From the NCBI RefSeq assembly GCF_023065955.2, contig NW_026622841.1:23557501-23621500 (forward strand): 64,000 nt of DNA, written 5' to 3'. The stretch comes from Ursus arctos. Its lineage: Eukaryota; Chordata; Mammalia; Carnivora; Ursidae. Below the pieces are notes generated by a model. That model did not search any database and was not told the origin of the DNA. It was given only the letters and a program-made list of their open reading frames with translations. Both the position numbers and the translations under genes were made by a program. Of the stretch, positions 50,976 through 64,000 are shown one piece after another; within the stretch, counting starts at the first letter, position 1, and each line of letters opens with the position of its first letter.

Positions 50976-52634
50976 TTAAAATAGGATCAAATTTTATGAT
51001 GGAAAATATAATCTTGAATTTAAAAACCACTATCAAGATCTAATCTGCACTGTGGATAAGTCCTTGGGCCACCTAGAGCCTGCTGAAGCTATGTCAAGAC
51101 CGGATCCTTTCTAGATGCTTGCCTGAAGTAGGAGTGAGGCGTGGATGGCGACCTGCTAGCTCTGGTGAGGTCATACTGCGTACCAGCATCTCATAGGCCA
51201 GGTGTCTTCTGCCGTGGATTAGAGCTGAGCCTAGCAGAGCCAGTGTAGCAGCCTAGAGCTCAGCTTGTGGTATTTTCCCCCAGGGACTCCTTGTCCTTGG
51301 AAGTCCTGTACGTGTCAGGAGGTGGAGGGAGCTGGAAATGGGGAGGAGGACATGCGGGCCAGGCCTCTCGCCTCCCTCCCTGCCTCTCCAGCCGGCACTT
51401 GGCCACTGCAGTGGAGGAATGCCTTCATAGAAGCAGGTATTGACCATGAAACAACATCACCATCCACAGCTCCCAAATGCTAGACTCAGGAAGGAAGTTA
51501 GGGATGGAATTAGTTTGCATTTGACCCGGAGAATACAAGGACTGCCAGTAATCTGGAACCTCCAGGCAGCTTTTCAAAACCCAGCAGGTTGGGGCATTGT
51601 TCAGGATGGTATGCTGTGGCCAGGGCGGAAGGCTGCTCCTGTTGTCTTTCAGTCATGTCTCTCCCTGCTTAGAAGACAGACAGGGAGGGTCCTAGGGCTC
51701 CATCTTCTTTTCCGACCCTAGGGTCTGAACACGAATAGCTGACAACTCCATGACGAATGAGGTGAGCTATGCTTGCCCTTCTCAGTTGAGGGCTCTGCCT
51801 GCCTTCTCCCTGTCTGCCCTACAGGGCCTGGCATCAACCTTTTGATTGAGGGAATGGGGCTCAGGCCACGGGCGCAGTAGGTCCGTGTTGAGTTCAAAGA
51901 ACTGTAGTCTAGCCAGTTGGATCGACTTTCAGTGGCTGCTCCAAGCACAGTGTTCAGATCAGACGTGGTTCATATAACTTATGAACATGGCAAGGACCTT
52001 AGGGGCTGCCTAGCTGCTGCTTTTCAAAGTGTGCTCCCCAGGCAGCCAGGCTCCACCCCTGCACCTGCTCCCCTATCTGTTGGCCTCCAAGAAAGTCTTT
52101 AGTCTACCATATTCAGTCCATTGTTTGTCAGAGTTGCTTTGCAACCCGTTAGTGGGTCAGGAAATCAATGTAATGGGTCATGACCAACATCTTGTTTATT
52201 TAATGAAATGCCCGGGGATGGAAAATAGAAGATGGTAATTTGTGGTAGAAAGGGTATTAGAGTATGACCTCACTTCAGCTTATATATAGACATGGGTGCG
52301 TCATCATGTAAAACACACTTTTGCTAATGAGGCCCGCGGAAGGAAGTGAGCTGCTCAAGGTCACTGCGGCTGTGGTTGAGTGAGGACTTAGAACCCCTCC
52401 CCCCTCCTCTGCCCGGCCGCGTCTTATTGCCAAGCATCTGACTGCTCACGTCGGTGAGGTGGTGCCATCCAAACGGGGGGTCAGAGGAGTGAAGAGCAAG
52501 GGTAGGGTTTTATGTCTGCTCCCTGGGGCTGGGCCCAGACCTGGGGCTTGGAGTAAAACTGCACCTTGCCCGCTTCAGCTTGTATAGAAGTCCAGACTGC
52601 AGAAAGAACTGTGTGTGGCCGAGGCTAGAGCCAG

Positions 52635-52835
52635 AGGAGCCTAGTGGTTGAACCCTTGGCCTTTGGAGTCAGGCCTGGCTTGCATTGTCCTCTCCCATCC
52701 TCCTTGGTTAGGTAACCTCAGGGGAGTCAATCTCCGAGCCTGGGCTCCCTTATCACCAAGTAGTTCCGTCACAGGTGGTTATAATGAAGGACGTAATGCG
52801 TCTAAAGTCCTCCACACAGTGCTGGGCACTTAAGC
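52635..52835 (+). repeat. MIR SINE
   Basis: TAGTGGTTGAACCCTTGGCC, TTTGGAGTCAGGCCTGGCTT, GGTTAGGTAACCTCAGGGGA, CACACAGTGCTGGGCACTTA in MIR order. Confidence 0.7.
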
Positions 52836-53749
52836 ATTTAATCACGTGGTTATCGCTCATTTAGATATGAGCATCATTATGGATGCAACTACGGGATAAA
52901 ACAGACATATACCAGAAATGTTTAGCTTTATTTTTGTGAAATCCTGGTGTGTTTGGTCACCTCAAAAGAGCATTCCAGAGTTCTCGAAGGAATTGAAAAG
53001 GTCGGTCTAAGAGTTACCTAAAGTCTGTCAAGACTGGAGCTGAGATGTCCTGTGTTCAACTGTTGAGGGTCCTTGTGCAAGAACCTTCGGGATCATGGGT
53101 CCTCACAGCCACACCTGGGCTGTGCATGGCAGAGGCCTCCAGGTGAGCTGAGGAGCCCAGGTGCTCATTTCTGTCTCACATATATTTGGTGCTGCTGGGG
53201 GGCTTGTCAAGTGGGAGGTGTGAACATTGGGGCCATGCCACGCCAGGAGAGAGGAAACAAGGGAAGTGTGTGAAAATGATATACTCTAGAGCAGTGGAAA
53301 CCGTGGGGATCCATCTCCGGATGTCAGGAGCCACCTGTTTTGCCAAGAACTTTCTAATATAATGAGTTGTTTGATAGTAGGATAAGTGCTTTGCAGAGGG
53401 TGTGAACGTCTTGGAGAACATCAGGCAAAAGCCAGAAGTCTGGGTCTGATGTGATTAGCGGTGAAATTAGAGTGACCGCGTGTCCCACCCACACTTCTCT
53501 GGGCTTCCCTGCCGCAGTACGGAATCCTCTGTTGTAGACGGTGGAATAGGAAGGGGACAGGGTGTTACTCCTGTGGTCTTACCTGAGCTTCTGTAGAACA
53601 AGAACGTGTTCTTGCCTTCGTGTCTCCTCTCCTGTTAACCTGGTCACCCGCTCCATGTCCCCTCCCCCATGGAGCTTCTAGCTCTGTGCCCATGGCCAGG
53701 AGGGAATCAAGGATCTGAGTCATGACCTCAGCCTGTCAGGAGCTCAGTC

Positions 53750-53960
53750 TAGGAGAAGGGATGAAAACCTAAAACAGAGAGCAACATAGAATTAGGCCAA
53801 GTTTGGAAGGAAATTTGGCTTCATGGAGGAGATGAGGTTTGAAGTGGGCCTTGAAGGATGAGAAGGCTTCTGACGGGTGGGGAGGCAGTGGGAAGATCCT
53901 GCCAGCCAGAAGTAGCACCATGTCCAGGCACAGAAGGATGATAACTTCTCCTGCCCAGCG
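53750..53960 (-). repeat. L2 LINE remnant
   Basis: GGCTTCATGGAGGAGATGAG, GTTTGAAGTGGGCCTTGAAG, GATGAGAAGGCTTCTGACGG and ACCATGTCCAGGCACAGAAG follow the antisense L2 end closely. Confidence 0.65.
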
Positions 53961-55089
53961 ATCTGGGAAGAGATCTTCTCTGCCAGTCAGTCCTCATTCA
54001 TTCTTCCTGTTCAGTCTTCCAGTTTTAGCATGCCAGACAGGCTTTTCTCCTCGTCCAGACTACCTCTCCCTTGGCCGCTGAGAGAGCACGCTTCCTCCAA
54101 GTCTTTAGACCCACATGGAAAATGGGCTCTCCTGCAGTTCGTTCCTCCCTCCTGGCTGCGGTCAGAGTCGCCCGCAGTGTTGAGATGCCCACAGACTTGC
54201 CTCTTATGGGGCCAGCGGATCGGTGTCTTTCCCTGCCTCCCTAATCAATTTACACTTCTTTCTAGGAGCTAATCACAAGGACATCTGTACCTTTTGTTTT
54301 CACGATTGCAAGTATTGTGCAGAGTATAGGGAGGGAAGGAGAAACTGGTATTTTCTGCTCACAGAAAATGTTGCTGTGATTTACGCCTTCGGGCTTAGGT
54401 CCAGAGCGCTGCCTTACCTTTGCTGTCTTAGCAGATTTTGCTGAAGGCTCAAAGGGAGGAGTCCCTCCTCAAACGGCCGTTTGAAGTATTACCTGTTGGA
54501 AAGAGGCGCCATAGTTTTATGGCACTTTTGCTGGTATTGAAGTAGAGTGGAATCATCCATGTTATTTCATTTCGATGCTAATCTCCTCTCCCCGAGCCAC
54601 GGCACCCAGGCTGGCCTTTCTCTGAAAGGTGAGTCGTGGTGAAAGGGCTGGGGGGGCAAAGCCACCCCACCTGTAATGTTGTAACTCCGCACATTGCCTG
54701 TGTGCACCTGCCGGTCACGGTAACCATTTGGCGTGACCTCACTGCTCAAACATCTCCCTTCCTGCTTCATCTCAGAGGTTGGGGTGTCCGCTGTATCTGG
54801 GGAAAGTAAGCAAGGTGGTATAGCTACTGTGTACCCGTCACGGTGCTGGCTTTTGAAGGAAGTGTCCCCTCAGAATGTAGAGCCGAGCAGTCCTTTTGTT
54901 ACCCTGACTTTGGGAGACCTCTGAGAGCCTGGAGGGACCAGAGCAGATTTGGGGGTCATCCCAGAAAGGATTCGCCTCTGTGGTGCTAAGACGCACGATG
55001 GCAGCGTGATTCCACTTGCTTTACCTTCACAAGGAACCGCAGTCTTGCAGAGCTATTGCCAAAGGAAGCTTCAGTGGCTTCTTTGATGC

Positions 55090-55103
55090 GGGGGGGGGGG
55101 GGG
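55090..55103 (+). repeat. G14 homopolymer
   Basis: Fourteen consecutive G inside intron 17. Confidence 0.95.
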
Positions 55104-56654
55104 TTACAACTTAACATTTTCCTACATTTCTCCCACTTCAGTGGCCAAAGGGCACGTGCCACTTTTTCCAGGGAAGAAAGTGCCAAAGAGGAAGAAAATG
55201 CATGGTCCAGGGTCAGAGGCACTTGTGATGAAATGTCCGGAGGCCACTTCCCCAGGAGCCCACGCAGGGGGCAGCCCCTTGCAGCCGCAATTTCAGGCCA
55301 GGTTCCTGCATCCAGCCTACTGATGCCCTGGGCACAGGACGCTTAGCCCTGTTCTGAAGTGAAGACGTGCCCAATGCCTCCGAAACCTGGCCAGCCCGAC
55401 AGGACACACGCGGAGTGGCGGGCTGGTGACAGCTCTCTGGAGGTCCCTTGTCCCGCCCTCAGGCTCTGGTATACGTGTCTATTTTTATCTGCCTAAGAGT
55501 TATGACTCTCTCCGAGTCTGATTTAAAATGAAAATGTATCATTCTATTTGAAATGTGCTGCAGTGGCTGAGAAATATGCCCATTTTCACGTACATGAAGC
55601 ACGGTGATAAATGCACTGTCCGGGAAGAGCAGCTCGGCCACCATCCCCTGGCTCGCCGCTCCCGCTGCTCCCCCCATGTGTTTTATGCCTGTGCGATGCT
55701 CTGTCTCCCTCGCGGTGGGGGTCGGGGGTCAGCGCAGTGTTGCGTCCCAGAGGATGTTTATGAAGCGAACTCCATGTAACCACGAGCCATATGTTGTGGG
55801 AGGACAACTTGAATATGCAAGGTTTATATTTAAAAGCAAAACTCCTAAATCTTCCGTGCATCTCTTCACCTCAGAAAAACTCAGTGGCACCCTCTGAAAA
55901 GACTCCTCCTTTGCCAGCCTCCATCCCCTCAGCTCCCATGTGGCCGAAACACAGGACTGTGGAAGGAGGTGCGGTCTTGAGAAATTGCTGGCTCACCTGC
56001 CCTTTTAGTCATGATTAAACGGACACATGATTACTTGCCTTGCGATCAAAAACCCCCACCAAGCACAGTAATGTAGAGTTTATTTTGGTGTGAAACCATT
56101 CTTTGTCCCGAGATCTTAGAGCCCCTCGTTCTGGCCCTTCTGGCTGAGAGCTACGCTCACTTCCTTGGACTAGAGTCTCTCACAGGGTTCTTGGCCGGGG
56201 CTGCTCGTCGCAGTCGCGGGGAAGCTGGCTTGTAAATGCGCTCTGCCTTGACACTGTCCCTTGGAGGAAATTGTTGGTCACTGGTCAGCTGCAGCCACTT
56301 GGTTGTATCTGGGCAGTGCCAAGACTAATTAGATTTTCTGCTCCTCACCTTGTAACTCAGTTCCCGCTCAGAGCCAATGGGGAAGAGTTAGGTTTCCTTC
56401 CCTCGGCAGCAAAGCTTAGCAACCTTCAGACCCAGGGCCACCTCTGAGTCTGAGCCTGTGTTTCCCAGGACATAGGTGGGGGACAGGGGGGCGAGCAAAT
56501 AGAGGCTAATCAATGGTGGTGTGAGTGGTGGGCGAACACCCCGCCACCTGTGCACTAGGAACGCCTCTGCGGGTATCGGTGCTGAAATAATGACAAATCC
56601 CATGTTTTATGTATTGCCTTACACAGGCCCTCCGCAAATCTCATTTGTTCATCG

Positions 56655-57545
56655 CACAGACTTTTTAAAAATTGAGATATAATTTATGTATGATAAAAAT
56701 ATCCTTTTAAAGTATGCAATTCTGAAGTGGTTTTCATTATATTCCCAGAATTGTACAACCATCACTACTAATTACAGAATGCTTTATCGCCCCAGAGAGA
56801 AACCCTGTTTCCATTAGTGGTCACTACCTTTTTCCCGCTGCTCCCAGCCCTGGCAACCACTAACTTTCTCTTTCTAGAAATTTGTCTACTCTGGACATTT
56901 CATACCAATGGAAACATATAATTGGCCTTTTGTGTTATCTGGGTTTTGGCACCTACCAGAACTTTATTCTTTTAAGTTGCCTAATACCGTCGTATTGTAA
57001 GGATATGCTATGTATTATCCATCATCATCCAATGGACAGTTGGGTTATGTCCACTTTCCGGCAGGTATGAATAATGCTGCTCTGAATACCCATGTACGTA
57101 TTTTCCTGTGAACATGTATTTTTATTTCTCTTGATGATATACCTAGGAGAGGGATTGCTGGCTCATATGGTAACTCTGTTCACCCTTTGAGGACCTGCCA
57201 GACTGTTTACCACTGTGGTTGCACCATTTTATATTTCCACCAGCGATGGATGTGGCTTCCTCTTTCTGTACATTCTTGCCGACACTTGTTATTATCTGTT
57301 TTATTGTAGCCATCCTAGGGGGTGTCAGGTGGTATACCATTGTGATTTTGCTTGTACTTCCCTGACAATTAATGATGTTGAGCATCTTTTCATGTGCTTA
57401 TTGGCCATTTGTATATCCTCTTTGGAGAAATGTATTTAGATTTTTTTGTCCATTTTTAAATTGGGTTATTTGTCTCTTTGGTGCTGTAGGAGTTCTTTGT
57501 ATTTTCTAGATACTAGATGCCTATCAGATAAGATTTGCAAACATG
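56655..57545 (-). mobile_element. Ancient L1M LINE 3' region, long fragment
   Basis: The most complete L1M copy in the window, antisense: AAAATTGAGATATAATTTAT, TTGTACAACCATCACTACTA, CTCTGGACATTTCATACCAA, AGAGGGATTGCTGGCTCATA, AATGATGTTGAGCATCTTTT, CTTATTGGCCATTTGTATAT. Frames are broken. Confidence 0.92.
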
Positions 57546-59429
57546 CTCGCCATTTTCACCCTTGTGATAACCTGACCTGCCATCTTCAGGGGTTCTTCTT
57601 GGTGACATGTTACCCTGGTCTTATTGGAGGGCCTCTTAGAGTTTGTCTTATCTAGTCAATCCCGCACGAGGGAATCTATCCAAGAGAAGGGAAGTACACA
57701 GTGTGACCACTTTGAGAGATCCACTCCACCTGTTTACATTCATCCACTGAGGACCACTCAGGGAGGCATGTTCCCTAGAATGTTCCCACATGTAGATGGT
57801 TAAATCCATTATCGGGCTCTAGATGGGAACTCAGTCAACCCAAACATCACCCTAGTGCGTGTGCTCGCCACTCACAGCAGCTGGCTTTACCACGTGCTGT
57901 CTTGAGCCCGAGGAGCTTGTACAAGGAAGCATCTTTCCAACCTTGCCTCTGCCTCTGTTCTTCCCACTCTCACCAGGACTGATCCTAGGTCCTGGGCTTT
58001 TCCCACACACTCAGCTGTGACTACTCTACCAGATCGGCATACCTCCCTAGCAGGCCAGGGGCACGCAGGGTGAAGCAGGCCTTTATTCTACAGGAAACAC
58101 GACATTGAAGTCCAAGACATTCGGCCAAGCCCCTTGCCTGTGAGTCCAAATCCAGGGAGAGCAGGGCTGAGTGTGCATTCTGTCCCTGAGGCCACTAGGA
58201 CTGCATATAGCCCAGGGTTGAGGCCGCAGTTGGGGCCTAGTAATAGACTAAGAATGGGAGCTCTTCTCCCACCATTAATGTGAAATGGAATGGAGGAGCA
58301 GCCAGGCCTAGGACTGACTTAAAAGATCCGTCCAGGCCAGGGAACCACATGGAACCACACAGCCATAGTGCAAGTGGGAGGGGACCTGTCCACCATCACC
58401 TGAGGAAGGCAGAAAGAGCAGGACAGAAGCAGTGGACTCACACTGTGGAGGCAGACGGTAGGCATGCTTGGTGGTTCTCAAGAAAGTGGTTTTCTAGACT
58501 AGAACTGTGTTCTATAGTAAACATTTTGCAAATATTTGCAAACACGTTTGTATATCTCAAGGAATAGGGTAGTAGGGAATGGTCTGAAGAGGCCCTGTGT
58601 CCATTTGAGCACAAAAGGTTTGTCTTGCTCCAAAGCCAGCAGTGTCCTTTTTGAGAAACACTAGTAGAACAAAAAGATTTAACATTGGGATTCCAACCTC
58701 TTTATTGGTCAGGAAAATACCTATTCTTTTAAAAATGTAAGTAACTATGAAGATATTGTGTTAGGTGCTGAGAAGTTTAAAAATGTGTCCTAGCCCGGCC
58801 AGAGGAGGCTGGAGTCTAGCAGAGAAGGTAACGCATGTAGAAAAACTATCTCTTATGGAAGGCCTAAAGCGCTGTATCCCGCATGGAAACAGGTGTTGTT
58901 AAGATGCTATGGGAGGGAGAGAGTCTGTGGTAGTGGAGTACTTCAGGGGGAAATCCTGGACACCCTATGGTCCTGTAGAGGGGTCTTGCCCAGTTTTTAT
59001 ATGGCCACAAAAAACCTCCATCCAGATGTCCCTACCAAATCAGGAAGTTCTGTGAAGAAATTCTATTTTTTGAAAAACAATCACATATTCTGTTTAGCTT
59101 CACTTGGGAGGTTTTTCTTCTACAGGTGAGGGGGGGAGCCTTTCCTGCAAGGACTTTCTAAAAGCACAGAGGTCCACAGAAAAGAGAATCCACTTTTGAT
59201 TCTGAGTCCTTGGCTGAAGGACACTCGTACATGCCCAGATCCCACAGCGGCCGTGTGCTCCTGTGGGAGCTCATGAGGGAGTACCCGCCCAAGCCCTTCT
59301 CAGTGGATGGCTTGTCTTCTGTGGGCACATTCCTGCCCCGTCGGTATCACCCTGGGGCAGGTATTCAGTGAAGCCTTTGTAAGAAAAAGGGTGGCAGGCA
59401 GGGAGAGTAACTTGGATGGGGTGGGGGGA

Positions 59430-59520
59430 GCTTTCTAAGCACTCCACATTCATGAGCTCCTTGGCCACCACAGTGTTTGGAGGTACTTCGTAAGGTGGGT
59501 GACATTCTCTCCATTTTGGT
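59430..59520 (-). repeat. MIR-like remnant
   Basis: GAGCTCCTTGGCCACCACAG and CATTCTCTCCATTTTGGTGA resemble part of antisense MIR. Weak. Confidence 0.3.
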
Positions 59521-62168
59521 GACATCCGTGTGGGATGAGTCCAAGACTTGATTAAGGTCCAGCCTGCTGGTCCGCATTAGAGTAGGCCTGTTCGGGACTG
59601 GCCTGGGTGTCTGTGCAGTCCCATCTCCCTGCTGTCTTGTTTCCTTGAGCCTATAACCTCCCTGAGTTAGGGAACTGTCAGCAGTAAGAGATCTTCAAAT
59701 TAGAACCATTTAAGGTTTTTAGCCCAGCTAAATGCTGCTCTGATTATTTCCCCCAGAGAAATTGCAAACTCGTAGGGAGAAAGAAGATGAGTACACAAAT
59801 AACCATATTGCAGAGAGGGGGAGGTGCCCTCAGAAAGTCACACAGAAAGTGCTGAGCTGCCTTGGGGGGAGAGCCCACACCTCCCTGAACGGGCAGGAGC
59901 AATGGCTTGTGGAGCCGCATGTGGGTAGGTGGGCACGAGGAATAAGAAGACTTAGACCTTACAAAGCCCTTTTTCTGTGTACACGATTCCATTTGCATCT
60001 TCCCCTACAGTAACAGTAGAGGGAATGGCCTGTGTCTAAAGCTTGGGGGTTGGGGCAGAAAGAGCTCGGGAGAAATCCGGTAGTGTTTGCGTGTGTTAAA
60101 AATAAAACACACATCTGATTTGTGGCTTATCACCTCTAGCTCTGTTCCTAAGCCTCCAGAATTAAGAGGGGTCAGACCTCAGGGGTTTCTTGACATTTAT
60201 CGTACATGACTGGAATAATTGAAGCAGCCTTTAGCTGGGCATATAACCTTCAATATTTCCATTTTTAAATCCGCCTTAGAGATGGCCCGGAATTCGGTGG
60301 GTTTGGGTCATAGCCCCCTACAACTGGAGGGGCAGGAAACCACGGAACACAGGAAGTGAGGGAACCCTCCCCCAGGCTGTAGAACAGAGGCCTCTCTGCC
60401 CTCCTCCTGAAGGAACCTGCACGTGTTCTGGGGAGCCCGTGAGCAGGGCCATGTAATGCCTGGTCAGCTCCGAGCAGAACAGAGGCTGCCATTACATTTG
60501 TGACAGGATTAATTAAAAGGTAAGAAGCATGGAAACACAGGGTATGAATGGCTGCCAGGGTCTGGGAGGGAGGGGAGAATGGGGAGTGACTGATAATGGG
60601 CCTGGGAGCCTGGTTCTGGAATGCAGTATTCGGTTCGGTCGCACAATTTCGCAAATATACTAAAATCTATTGTCCATATTAAACGTAAATGTTGCTGTGA
60701 GTTACCTCAAAGCTGTTTTTTAAAAAAGGCGTAACTTCTAAACAACCATCTTACGCGGTGGGGGGGGAAACGAGAATGCTTTTTGTCTCTTGCTCTCCCC
60801 CCCCTCCCCCGCTGCCCCAACACCCATAGCTAGGTTAGAAATCTTCCACCAAACCGAGGTCTGGTGACCGAGGTGGCGGAGAGGCAAGGAGCTCAGTCTG
60901 GGTTTTCCTTCGCCTCCCAGGGCGCTGTGAAGGCCTGGGAGGGCAGGGGGAGCGGAGGCCCACACTGGGGATGGTTACAGAGCGCAAGGGGAAGCGCTTT
61001 ACACGAACCAGGGTCCCAAGCACGTGGTGTGGCCCCCCCCCCCACCCCTCGGAATACCTAATATTCCACATGCTCAGTTCTTTCGATGAAATTTTACTTA
61101 AGGTAAATGTGCTCCAGGAGGAGAGGTAGATCCATTCACTCCCCATTAGTGAGGCCACAAGTGATGGTAAGTGGCTGACGCACAATCGGGGGACAGGGTG
61201 TGTGTACCGCAGCTGATGCTTCTGAAGGGGCGAGCGGGCGGCCGATGGTGTCCCTCTGCCGAGGACACGGGACCCCGGGGGAATGGGTGGCCGGCTTCAC
61301 CTCCAGAGGGATTTAGATTGGGAGTTCAGGCTCCTTAGAGTAGCCTAGTGTGGGAACAGAATGTGCAATGACGTGAGGAGGCTGTGAGCATCCCCCCGAA
61401 CGCAGGTCAGGAGCCGCGAGGGTCAGGGTGAACATCTGTGAGCGGAGGTGGCTGTCAAGAGAAAGGGGCGGACCCCGCCTAGAACTAGTTCGCTCGCTGA
61501 AAAGCTTGCATTTGTTTAAGTAGAGCTCTCCTCCGAGGCTGAGAGACAAGGCGCCCTGAAAGATTCCCTTCCAGAACCTACCCAAGGACTCTTACTGAAA
61601 AGGTAGTGGGAGCATAAGTGCTCGTCAATTTTTAAAATTTTGTATGTGAGTTGCTGAACATTTCCTGCACAGTGGGCTCGCTTTACTCTAAGGAACAGAA
61701 GGGAAATCCTAAGCGAACTCTACTTTGGGGAGAAAAATGGTACCTTCTAAGGTATACCAAGATGTGTGAAAGGTGGTGTTGCTTGGGGTTAGGATATCGC
61801 TTCTTATTTGCTAATGTATACTGTTCTGCATCTTTAAACTTTTCCATGAGAAGTATTAATTTCATAAGAAAACAACATTTAAAAACCAGGCCGCACTCTA
61901 GGCAAGGCTCCCCCTCCAGCAGTGTGGTGGGAGTCCACACTTCCCCGTGGGCGGAAGCCCTGTACGTGGTTCTGCCTCTGGTCACTTCTCCCAGACGGGT
62001 CCGCAGAACCCTCCTCTTCCTTCTGCCACTCACGGTGGTATAATTCAGCCACACTGAAATTCTCAGAGGGATTGGAGGAAGACAAGCCCCTGGAATGTGG
62101 TTCGCTGCTCTGCGGCACGGTCTGAGAGGGCCTGCGGCCCTTGGGTGGCTGTGTGACGCGTCGCCTGA

Positions 62169-62396
<228 letters not shown>

Positions 62397-62589
62397 TGAG
62401 ACGTTCATCCTTTTTCCAACATCAGCAACTGTAAAAGAGAAGTCCCTTCACATATATAGAGTACTTCCTACTTTTTTTTTTTTTTTTTTTTACATCTAGA
62501 CACATGTAGAAAGTTAAAAATGTTTGTACCAACCCTCTAGGGTTTGCTGCTGGCCCAGGACTCTGGCTTCTCCAAAGCCCGAGGCTCTG

Positions 62590-62660
62590 TAGATCTGCCC
62601 ATCTGCCCATGCCATGCACCTGCCCACACTGCCCACCTGCCCACACTGCACACCTGCCTG
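62590..62660 (+). repeat. Degenerate short tandem repeat
   Basis: Repeats of a unit near CTGCCCAC with CAC or ATG spacers (CTGCCCATCTGCCCATGCC, CACCTGCCCACACTGCCCAC), about seventy bases. A small minisatellite-like array. Confidence 0.75.
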
Positions 62661-63002
62661 GGGGCTCCGATCTGAAGCCCAGGCACAGCTCGGAAGTCAG
62701 CAATTGGGTAAATAGATGTGCTTCTCATATCTACTTGCTGCGTAACTGGCCTCAGGCCTTCTCCCAGATGCTTGTTGTAAATAAGGCAAAGGCTGCAATT
62801 AACCTGAACTCAAACCTGAGTCTTGAGACTGGAGCTACTTTGCGGCCTTTTGTGAGGGGCAGATCCCAAATGTTAGCTCCACGGTATTCAGGGATCGTAG
62901 CAGGGCATGGTCAAAGTGGTCTCAGTATAGGGTTACCTCACACACCTTCCCTTGCAGAAGGTAATGTAATAGAGAAGAACTACATCAAAAAATTTTAATT
63001 TT

Positions 63003-63190
63003 CCAGTACAGTTCACCCTCAAACAATGTGGGCTTTAAGGGCATCAATACCCCCATTCCACTGCAGTAAAAAATCCACATATAACTTACGAGTTCCTGAG
63101 ACTGAACTAGTAGCCTGCAGCCGACCAGAAGCCTGGTGCGAGCTGTCCTGTGTGGATCCTTTACTGCTGAGGACAGTCCTTGTAGTGCCC
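63003..63190 (+). repeat. TcMar-Tigger DNA transposon fragment
   Basis: CAGTTCACCCTCAAACAATG, AAAAAATCCACATATAACTT and ACTAGTAGCCTGCAGCCGAC follow the Tigger-type end pattern ('cagttgacccttgaacaa ... gtataactt'). Confidence 0.65.
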
Positions 63191-63329
63191 CCCCCCCTAG
63201 TTATAAGGACTGAGCCCAACACAGAAGGAATGTTTGGGGAAGGGATGAGCCAAGTGAATTCCCTGATGAAGAATTATATGAACGTGGGCTGTTTCTTTGC
63301 TTGAAGGCCTTTTTCCTCTCCTGCTGGTC

Positions 63330-63580
63330 TGCCTGAGCGCTCCCCTCCTTCCCAACTGGGCTCTTAGAATGCCTTCTGGACTGTGAAGCCTGTTCTGACC
63401 TCCCAGGTGGAGTCAGTTGCCCCTGCCTTTATCGACCAACAGTGCTTACTGCCGGTCTTCCATTATTGCGTTTATCCCCTTGTCTTGCAATCAAGGGTTT
63501 GTCATTTCACCAGACTGGGAACCCCCAAAATGGCAGGGATCCTGAACCTGTTGTCTTTGTGTTCCTGGCACTGTTACTGG
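63330..63580 (+). repeat. L2 LINE 3' end
   Basis: TGTGAAGCCTGTTCTGACCT, GCGTTTATCCCCTTGTCTTG, CAGACTGGGAACCCCCAAAA, TGTTCCTGGCACTG in L2 order. Confidence 0.65.
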
Positions 63581-63684
63581 TTCTCACAGGGGCTCTCAGT
63601 TTGTGCAGGTGGCTGTGTGGGTGACGAGCTAGGTGGGCCTGTCATGGCTGTTACGAAGCAGCGAGGCGTCACTTTCCTGACGGC

Positions 63685-63810
63685 TTCACGTACCTGCCTC
63701 ATCTAATCCTTACAGTGCCTTATGAGGGAGATACAAACATCGTTTCTCATTTTACAGATGAGGGAACTGAGGTCTAGAAAGCTGGTAGAAATTGCCCAAG
63801 GTGTTACCAG
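63685..63810 (-). repeat. MIR SINE
   Basis: CATCTAATCCTTACAGTGCC, TTTCTCATTTTACAGATGAG, GGAACTGAGGTCTAGAAAGC, AATTGCCCAAGGTGTTACC are antisense MIR. Confidence 0.82.
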
Positions 63811-64000
63811 TGGACCGACTCAACACCCCTCCCCCCACCGCCAGCCACTCTGGATCACTGTGCCCCTTAAGCCAGTCTGGTCGATTAACATCGCTGTGCG
63901 TAGTTATCCTTTCTGGAGAAGGACTTGGGATCAGTGCTTCAACACTTCTCCGGAGACCTTGTATTTCCTCTGTTTCCCCGCCCCCCCTTTTTGGGGCAAC

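Overview
The window is a 64 kb stretch from inside one large vertebrate nuclear gene. Eleven consecutive exons on the + strand encode part of the motor head of an unconventional class V myosin, and the gene runs off both edges. The encoded protein follows remembered human MYO5B almost residue for residue (for example [43 protein letters not shown]) and differs clearly from MYO5A and MYO5C. Using disease-variant residues as anchors, the exons correspond to human exons 8-18 and to residues about 280-734. All introns are GT-AG, and exon phases chain without a break: 1367 coding bases, 455 whole codons plus two bases of a split Thr codon.

The host looks like a caniform carnivore. Nine copies of the carnivore tRNA-Lys-derived SINE (SINEC/Can-SINE) lie in the introns on both strands, and three are very alike and close to the type I associate with bears, panda and seals. 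Carnivore-type L1 3' ends and ancient mammalian L1M, L2, MIR, hAT and Tigger fragments make up most of the other recognisable sequence. The exact species is not determinable here.

Layout: part of intron 7 (1-2097); exon 8; intron 8, with a U2 snRNA fragment; exon 9, behind a 15-base T run; intron 9; exon 10 (TEDS-site Glu and the start of switch II); intron 10, which splits switch II and holds a SINE nested in an L1; exons 11 and 12, 510 bp apart; intron 12; exons 13 and 14; intron 14 (11.9 kb), with a twin-primed L1, an ancient LTR-like block and, near its 3' end, an exon-like relative of the loop-2 exon; exon 15 (loop 2); exon 16; intron 16; exon 17 (SH helices); intron 17; exon 18 (converter); part of intron 18. 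Together the exons build the end of the upper 50K domain, switch II and the relay, the lower 50K actin-binding domain with loop 2, the SH1/SH2 region and much of the converter. The nucleotide-binding P-loop lies upstream of the window and the IQ motifs, coiled coil and cargo tail lie downstream.

No second protein gene, CRISPR array, operon or intact RNA gene is visible. The most interesting item is the loop-2-like sequence at 42309-42560: it is in frame and about 82% identical to exon 15 over its best 57 bases, but the donor site at the matching position is lost.
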